Of a DNA stretch of 64,000 bases, positions 59,121-64,000 are shown piece by piece. The translations under genes were made by a program, and so were the position numbers. Each line of letters starts with the position of its first letter. Position 1 is the stretch's first letter. Below the pieces are notes generated by a model, which did not search any database, had not been told where the DNA came from, and saw nothing but the letters and a program-made list of their open reading frames with translations. The stretch is from Streptomyces canus (lineage in GTDB: Bacteria; Actinomycetota; Actinomycetes; Streptomycetales; Streptomycetaceae), in contig NZ_JAUSYQ010000002.1 in NCBI RefSeq assembly GCF_030816965.1, forward strand, positions 3,195,001-3,259,000, read 5' to 3'.

Positions 59121-61286
59121 ATGACCGACCCCGCAGCGGACACCCCGCTCCAGCAGCTCGTCTTCAAGGTGCACAGCCGCTGCGATCTGGCGTGCGATCA
59201 CTGCTATGTCTACGAGCACGCCGACCGGAGCTGGAAGGCGCGGCCGGTCGTCATCGCGAAGGAGACGGTCACTCAGACGGCCCGTCGGCTTGCCGAATAC
59301 GCCGGAGCCGTCGGACTGGAATCCGTCTCCGTCATCCTGCACGGTGGAGAACCCCTTCTCGCGGGACCGGCCCGACTGCGGGAAATCTGCGCGGAACTCA
59401 CCACCGCACTTACCGATATCACTCCGCTGGACCTCCGCATTCACACCAACGGAATTCAGCTGAGCCGACGCCATCTGGACGTCTTCGCGGAATTCGGCGT
59501 CCGGGTGAGTCTGAGCCTGGACGGTGACAAACTCGCCAACGACCGGCACCGGCTCGACCGTCGCGGCCGGAGCAGCTACGACCGGGTCCTGCGCGCCGTC
59601 GACCTGTTGCAGACACCGCCGTACCGGCACCTCTTCGGCGGACTGCTGTGCACCGTCGACGTCCGCAACGATCCGGTCGCCGTCCATGACACGCTGACCG
59701 CGCTCGATCCGCCGCGCATCGACTACCTCCTGCCGCACTCCACCTGGGACACGCCACCCCCACGCGGCGAATCCGGATCACAAACACCGTACGCGGACTG
59801 GCTGTTGGCCATCTTCGACCGCTGGACCGAGCAGGGTCGCAAGGTGCCAGTGCGGACCTTCGACTCGGTGCTCAGCACCCTGCGCGGCGGCCCCAGTCTG
59901 ACCGAGGCCATGGGACTCGCCCCGTCCGATCTCGCGGTCGTGGAGACCGACGGCACCTTCGAACAGGCCGACTCGCTGAAGACCGCCTACGACGGTGCCC
60001 CCGCCACGGGCTACGACGTCTTCCGGAACGATTTCGCGGAACTCGCCCGGCATCCCGGGGTGCGCGCCCGCCAGACGGGCCTCGCGGGAGTGTCCGAGAC
60101 CTGCCGTCGCTGTCCCGTGGTGGAGTCCTGCGGCGGTGGCCTCTACGCCCACCGGTACAGCTCGGAGAGCGGCTTCGACAATCCCTCCGTGTTCTGCGCG
60201 GACCTGCGGGCCCTGGTCGACGGCATCGCCGACCGGATCACCGAGCGCGCCCTCTTCCCCGGCGTCCACGACCCGGACGAGCTGTCCTTCGCCCTGCTCA
60301 AACGGGACCGGGAACGGCTGGCCGCCGCCAACGAGCGGCTCGCCGGGCGCCCGGACTGGGACGAGACCTGGCACGCCCTGCTGCGACTGGACGCGGACGA
60401 CGACGGCGCCACCCACCTCAACCGACTGCTGGCCCACCCCTATGTACGGTCCTCACTGCGCCGCTCGGGCCAGTCCGGCACCACCACGACCGCCCGCTGC
60501 GCGTCCGTCGCGGTCGCCGCGGCCGTGCACGCCCGCACTCCCCTGCGGCTGTCCTGGGAGCAGCCGTCCCGGGAACTGCACCTTCCGGCGCTGGGCACCA
60601 TGACACTGCCCGCCCCCGGGCGCGTGGAGGCGACCGTCACCGGCCGTACGGTGAGCGTGTGTCTCGCCGACGGCAGCACGCTGGCGACGGACGCCGGTCC
60701 CGGCTCGTGGTGGCGGCCCCTGACGACGCTGGAGATGTCCGACGGCAACGGCACCCCGCCGCTGCTCATCGACGACGCCGATCCCTGGCGTGCCGTCTAC
60801 ACGGTGGAGGTCTCGGCGCCCCTGGCCCCGGGCGCGCTGGCCGCCTTCGAGGAGCGGGTCCGCGCCGCGCTCACGTCGCAGGCCCGGACCCCCTTGCGCC
60901 TCGCCGTCGTCACCCCGCTCGCGGCCGGGACGGGTGTCCGCGGCGACGAGCACGGGCTGGGCGCGCTGGGTGTCGCGGTGGACGCCGAACCCGCCGTAAT
61001 CGCAAGGGAGTTACCGCGTCACCTGCGCCGGGCCCGGCTGGCCGCGCTGCGTGAGGCGGCGCATCTGCACGTGCCGGGAAGCAGGGCCGGCGAGCTGTTC
61101 GCGGAGGCGTCCGAAGGCCTGGGGGACGCCGGGCGCGCGGGGCCCTCGAGCGCCGCGGCGGCCTCGGCGCTGGCACGCACGGAACGGGCACTGACCGAGC
61201 TGGCCGGACTGCCCGCGCGGGAGCTCACCGAGAGCGGCGCCGCCCTCCTGGAGGAACTGCGCGCGGAGTGGCAGCGTCTTGTCTGA
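59121..61286 (+). CDS. fxsB: Cyclophane-forming radical SAM/SPASM maturase FxsB
   Basis: 721 residues. The radical SAM CxxxCxxC is C21-DLA-C25-DH-C28, with HGGEPLL (74-80) contacting SAM; SPASM cysteines C328, C331, C337 and C359 hold auxiliary clusters. The core (1-370) is the FxsB enzyme that crosslinks the FxsA C-terminus. Residues 371-721 are an extra domain resembling the N-terminal part of the HEXXH-motif putative peptide-modification proteins fused to some FxsB enzymes (LAHPYVRSSLRR..., LHLPALGTMTLP), but no HExxH is present, so that domain is incomplete. A TTA codon encodes L631 (61011-61013), suggesting bldA control of maturation. Confidence 0.92.
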   Translation: MTDPAADTPLQQLVFKVHSRCDLACDHCYVYEHADRSWKARPVVIAKETVTQTARRLAEYAGAVGLESVSVILHGGEPLLAGPARLREICAELTTALTDITPLDLRIHTNGIQLSRRHLDVFAEFGVRVSLSLDGDKLANDRHRLDRRGRSSYDRVLRAVDLLQTPPYRHLFGGLLCTVDVRNDPVAVHDTLTALDPPRIDYLLPHSTWDTPPPRGESGSQTPYADWLLAIFDRWTEQGRKVPVRTFDSVLSTLRGGPSLTEAMGLAPSDLAVVETDGTFEQADSLKTAYDGAPATGYDVFRNDFAELARHPGVRARQTGLAGVSETCRRCPVVESCGGGLYAHRYSSESGFDNPSVFCADLRALVDGIADRITERALFPGVHDPDELSFALLKRDRERLAAANERLAGRPDWDETWHALLRLDADDDGATHLNRLLAHPYVRSSLRRSGQSGTTTTARCASVAVAAAVHARTPLRLSWEQPSRELHLPALGTMTLPAPGRVEATVTGRTVSVCLADGSTLATDAGPGSWWRPLTTLEMSDGNGTPPLLIDDADPWRAVYTVEVSAPLAPGALAAFEERVRAALTSQARTPLRLAVVTPLAAGTGVRGDEHGLGALGVAVDAEPAVIARELPRHLRRARLAALREAAHLHVPGSRAGELFAEASEGLGDAGRAGPSSAAAASALARTERALTELAGLPARELTESGAALLEELRAEWQRLV

Positions 61287-62061
61287 GCTGACGCGACTGC
61301 GCCTGCTGCTGGGCGAGCTGGGCGTCCGGCCCGGCGGTGTCCTCATGGTGCACACCTCGCTGAGCGGCACCGGCCTGCCCCCCACCCTGGTCCGGGACGC
61401 GCTGCTGGCCGCCCTCGGTCCCGACGGGACCCTCGTGGTGCCCGCCTTCACCCCGGAGAACTCGGACACCTCCCGCGCCCACCGGGCCCGCGTCGCCCAC
61501 CTGAGCGCGGCGGAGGCCGACGTGTACCGGGCGAGGAAGATGCCGCCCTTCGACCCGGACACCACGCCCTGTCCCTCGATGGGCGCGCTCGCCGAGTGCG
61601 TGCGCACCACGAGGGGAGCCGTACGCAGCGCGCATCCGCAGACCTCGCTGGCCGGAATCGGCGCGCGGGCCGCCGAGTTGCTGTCCGGACACGACCCGCA
61701 CTGCCACCTCGGTGAGCGTTCACCGCTCGCCCGGCTGTACGCGGCGGACGCTGAAGTGCTGTTGCTGCGCGTGGGGTTCGAGGCGTGCAGCGCCTTCCAT
61801 CTCGCCGAGTACCGCATGACTCCCGCACCCCCCACACGCGTGTACCGGTGCGTGGTCGGAGCGCCGGGCAACTGGTACACGTACGAGGATGTGGCCCTGA
61901 ACGACCGGGACTTCGCGGAGATGGGCGCCCGGCTGCCGGGCAAGCTCCTCACCCGGGGGCAGTGGGCCGGAAAGACGGTCACGCTCTTCGGCATGAGGGC
62001 CGTCGTGGACGACGTACGCGATCAACTGTCCAGATATCGCCTCCGAAATGACCTGAATTAA
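61279..62061 (+). CDS. AAC(3)-family N-acetyltransferase of the Fxs locus
   Basis: 260 residues from TTG 61279, overlapping the fxsB stop by 8 bp. LMVHTSLSGTGLPPTLVRDALLAALGPDGTLVVPAFT (about 23-59) and HCHLGERSPLARLY (about 140-153) are the conserved acetyl-CoA and active-site regions of aminoglycoside 3-N-acetyltransferases. In Fxs loci AAC(3)-like genes are recurrent partners, so it more likely modifies the peptide or a small molecule than confers drug resistance. The overlap implies translational coupling with the maturase. Confidence 0.87.
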   Translation: MSELTRLRLLLGELGVRPGGVLMVHTSLSGTGLPPTLVRDALLAALGPDGTLVVPAFTPENSDTSRAHRARVAHLSAAEADVYRARKMPPFDPDTTPCPSMGALAECVRTTRGAVRSAHPQTSLAGIGARAAELLSGHDPHCHLGERSPLARLYAADAEVLLLRVGFEACSAFHLAEYRMTPAPPTRVYRCVVGAPGNWYTYEDVALNDRDFAEMGARLPGKLLTRGQWAGKTVTLFGMRAVVDDVRDQLSRYRLRNDLN

Positions 62062-62147
62062 GTGAACCTCCCAGGCCCTTGGTCAGGCACATTGTTCTTC
62101 CGGTTCCAGGTGGCTCCGGCTACGGGGTCATCGACGCGCAGGGGGGC

Positions 62148-63479
62148 GTGTTGGACACACCTGACGGAGAGTGGGGGCAGGCCCCGGCCGAGGGGCAGCC
62201 CTATTTCTTCCTCAGCTACGCCCACACCCCGCCGTGGGGGTCGGGCGGCGGCGACCCCGACCACTGGGTGCACCAGCTCTACCGGGACCTGTGCAACCAC
62301 ATCATGGCGCTGACCGACCTGCCCGCCGGCGCCGAAGTCGGCTTCATCGACCGGGAGATGGGATCCGGCGTGGGGTGGCCGAGGAAGCTCAGCGAGAACC
62401 TGGCCCGCTGCCGGGTCTTCGTACCGCTGCTGTCACCGCGCTACTTCACCAGCGAGATGTGCGGCCGGGAACTGTTCGCGTTCAACGAGCGCCTCCTGCA
62501 CGCCAGGGCCGCCGGCGGACGCGAGGTGTCCGCCATCGTCCCGGCCCTGTGGACGCGCGTCGACTTCCACCAACTGCCGGACTCCATACGCCACATACAC
62601 CTCGACCGCACGACCTTCGGCGACCGCTACGCGACCAACGGCTTCTACGGGCTCATCAAACTCAGCAGACTGCGCGACGAGTACGAGGAGACCGTCCTCA
62701 CCCTCGCCCAGCGGATCGTCCAGGTGGCCGAGGAGTCGCCGCTGCCGCCCGGCCGGCTGCGCGACTACGAGTCGACACCGAGTGCGTTCCGGCCGCGCGG
62801 CGAGGAACCGCGGCACATCCATCTGACGGTGGCCGCGCCCACCCGCGACAGCGTCCCCGAGGACCGGGACCCGCGCCCCTACGGCGAGGACGCGCTGGAC
62901 TGGAACCCGTACCACTCCGAGTCGACACGCCCGCTGCCCGCCCTGGCGGAGGAGCTGATCCGCTCGCTGGACTACCGGCCCACGGTCTCCTCCTTCGACG
63001 ACGAGGACACCGACGGCCCCCTGTCCCCCGGCACCGGCGACGAGAGCGGAAAGACCGGCCGGCCGCGCATCCTGCTCGTCGACCGGTGGGCGCTGACCGA
63101 CGAGGAACGGCGGCGCAGACTGAAGGCCTTCGACGCCCAGGCCCAGCCCTGGGTGAGCGCGGTCGTCCCCTGGAACCGGGCCGATCTGCAGTGTCACGGC
63201 GACGAGGGACATCGCCTGACCACGGAGTTCGAGCGCACGCTCCCGCTGCTGCTGGAGCGCGGCAGACGCACCGACTGCCGTACCGCGGTCAACGGCGTCC
63301 CCACGCTCAAGGCGTTCACCGACGTGCTGCCCGCCGTCGTGGCGCACACCACCCGGCAGTACCTCAAACACGCGGAGGCCCATCCGCCGCCGGGTCCGCA
63401 CGTGCCCAGGCCCCGTCTGCTGGGCCCCATCCAGCCGCCGTACCCGGAAGGCGGACCCGACCACGGAGGAGAAGCATGA
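62148..63479 (+). CDS. fxsC: TIR-like protein FxsC
   Basis: 443 residues if started at GTG 62148 (a G-rich ribosome site lies just upstream; TTG 62151 or TTG 62079 are alternatives). PYFFLSYAHTP (18-28) is the first TIR strand, AEVGFIDREMGSGVGWPRKLSENLARCRVFVPLLSPRYFTSEMCGREL (about 63-109) the catalytic half, where E108 occupies the position of the NADase glutamate in SxxCxxE-type TIR domains. A second, flavodoxin-like unit (PRILLVDRWALTDEERRRRLKAFD, about 300-420) follows. FxsC proteins accompany FxsA/B; whether they cleave NAD is not known. Confidence 0.88.
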   Translation: MLDTPDGEWGQAPAEGQPYFFLSYAHTPPWGSGGGDPDHWVHQLYRDLCNHIMALTDLPAGAEVGFIDREMGSGVGWPRKLSENLARCRVFVPLLSPRYFTSEMCGRELFAFNERLLHARAAGGREVSAIVPALWTRVDFHQLPDSIRHIHLDRTTFGDRYATNGFYGLIKLSRLRDEYEETVLTLAQRIVQVAEESPLPPGRLRDYESTPSAFRPRGEEPRHIHLTVAAPTRDSVPEDRDPRPYGEDALDWNPYHSESTRPLPALAEELIRSLDYRPTVSSFDDEDTDGPLSPGTGDESGKTGRPRILLVDRWALTDEERRRRLKAFDAQAQPWVSAVVPWNRADLQCHGDEGHRLTTEFERTLPLLLERGRRTDCRTAVNGVPTLKAFTDVLPAVVAHTTRQYLKHAEAHPPPGPHVPRPRLLGPIQPPYPEGGPDHGGEA

Positions 63480-64000
63480 CGGGCCCGCGCGACGGACGTG
63501 TCATCACTTTCTATTCGTACAAGGGCGGTACGGGCCGCACCATGGCCCTGGCCAACACCGCCTGGATCCTCGCGGCCAACGGCAAACGCGTGCTCGCCGT
63601 GGACTGGGACCTGGAAGCACCCGGACTGCACCGCTTCTTCCACCCGTTCCTGGACCCCAAGGCGCTGTCCGCGACCCCGGGGGTCATCAACATCATCCAG
63701 GACTACGCCTGGGCCGCGACCACGGGCACCCAGCGCCCCGACGACTGGCACCTGGCCTACGCCCAGGTCGAGCAGCACGCCGTGTCCATCCGGCCCGAGC
63801 GCTTCGACCTGCACTTCCCCGAGGGCGGCTCCCTCGACTTCCTCTCCGCGGGCCGCCAGGACCGGGCCTACTCGGCGGCGGTCACCTCGTTCGAGTGGGA
63901 CAACTTCTACGAGCGCCTCGGCGGCGGCACCTTCCTCAGGGCGCTCAGGGCCAGCATGAAGGGGACGTACGACTATGTCCTGATCGACAGTCGCACCGGT
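63476..64000 (+). CDS. fxsT: FxsT, N-terminal part (P-loop ATPase/TPR), runs off the window
   Basis: ATG 63476 overlaps the fxsC stop (ATGA). The 175 codons present encode a ParA/MinD-type deviant Walker A, FYSYKGGTGRTMALANTAW (12-30), with the signature lysine K16 kept and the canonical P-loop lysine replaced by R21, then VLAVDWDLEAPGLHRFF (switch I) and YDYVLIDSRTG (Walker B) at the window edge. In Fxs loci this gene encodes a large FxSxx-COOH-system protein with NB-ARC and TPR regions downstream. The stop lies beyond 64000. Confidence 0.9.
   Translation, partial: MTGPRDGRVITFYSYKGGTGRTMALANTAWILAANGKRVLAVDWDLEAPGLHRFFHPFLDPKALSATPGVINIIQDYAWAATTGTQRPDDWHLAYAQVEQHAVSIRPERFDLHFPEGGSLDFLSAGRQDRAYSAAVTSFEWDNFYERLGGGTFLRALRASMKGTYDYVLIDSRTG

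Noticed and set aside
61279..62061. AAC(3)-like gene as an aminoglycoside-resistance determinant
   Set aside because: Coupled to the Fxs maturase gene and not to an aminoglycoside cluster; a role in the Fxs pathway is more likely.
1..64000. tRNA, rRNA, CRISPR or phage attachment sites
   Set aside because: I saw no cloverleaf with a conserved TPsiC arm, no rRNA segments, no regular short repeat-spacer array, and no integrase.

Overview
The window is very GC-rich DNA whose genes use the codon bias, GTG/TTG starts, Tat signals, rare TTA codons and dense regulator content typical of Streptomyces. Its matC-matB-carboxyltransferase-mbl stretch has the same order as the S. coelicolor SCO2443-SCO2451 region, and MatB is nearly identical in sequence style to the S. 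coelicolor enzyme. I found no rRNA, tRNA or CRISPR array.

Layout. 1-800: tail of a PIN-domain (VapC-type) toxin and an immunity-protein-like gene with an odd N-terminus. 875-6276: a membrane Ser/Thr kinase with a degenerate DFG motif, an unknown protein and an integral-membrane M48 peptidase in one operon, facing a large AfsR/SARP-type regulator (6312-9656) with two TTA codons near its start. 10.2-12.8 kb: a small conserved protein, a secreted intradiol-dioxygenase-like protein and a DUF4360 secreted protein sharing a bidirectional terminator, then an Rrf2 regulator. 12.9-22.0 kb: plant-polysaccharide utilisation: a GH35 beta-galactosidase, and on the minus strand an arabinan/arabinose locus (binding protein, two ABC permeases, GH43 endo-arabinanase, GH51 arabinofuranosidase) with a LacI-type operator lying between the -35 and -10 boxes. 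22.2-25.5 kb: an ImmA-like metallopeptidase, a seven-helix MAB_1171c-type membrane protein and an FAD monooxygenase, tightly coupled. 25.5-28.7 kb: SMP-30 lactonase/IclR pair, a PucR-type regulator and a small membrane protein.

28.9-40.9 kb is a surface-glycan locus: a DUF3068 protein, then nine translationally coupled genes (GT4 glycosyltransferase, three SAM methyltransferases including FkbM, a giant AftD-like GT-C arabinofuranosyltransferase homologue, a condensation-type acyltransferase, a 10-TM transporter, Trm112-like and an unknown). Two of these carry dispersed Streptomyces palindromic repeats inserted in frame. 40.9-45.1 kb is a decaying patch: a frameshifted methyltransferase behind a MerR-PP2C fusion, and an ATP-grasp gene interrupted by an IS200/IS605-group element that carries TnpB, a divergent ribbon-helix-helix gene and a predicted guide RNA end.

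45.1-56.9 kb: an NB-ARC/TPR signalling protein; the malonate locus (GntR, MatC, MatB, fused carboxyltransferase) with a clear operator cluster; the actin homologue Mbl; a gamma-butyrolactone-receptor-like TetR facing a dead oxidoreductase. 57.1-64.0 kb: a convergent SLOG/SLATT pair, predicted to be a nucleotide-sensing plus membrane-effector module, then an Fxs RiPP system: FXSXX-COOH precursor, radical SAM/SPASM maturase, AAC(3)-like acetyltransferase, TIR-like FxsC and the start of FxsT, which runs off the window end. TTA codons in the SARP, PucR, SLATT and fxsB genes suggest bldA-linked developmental timing.
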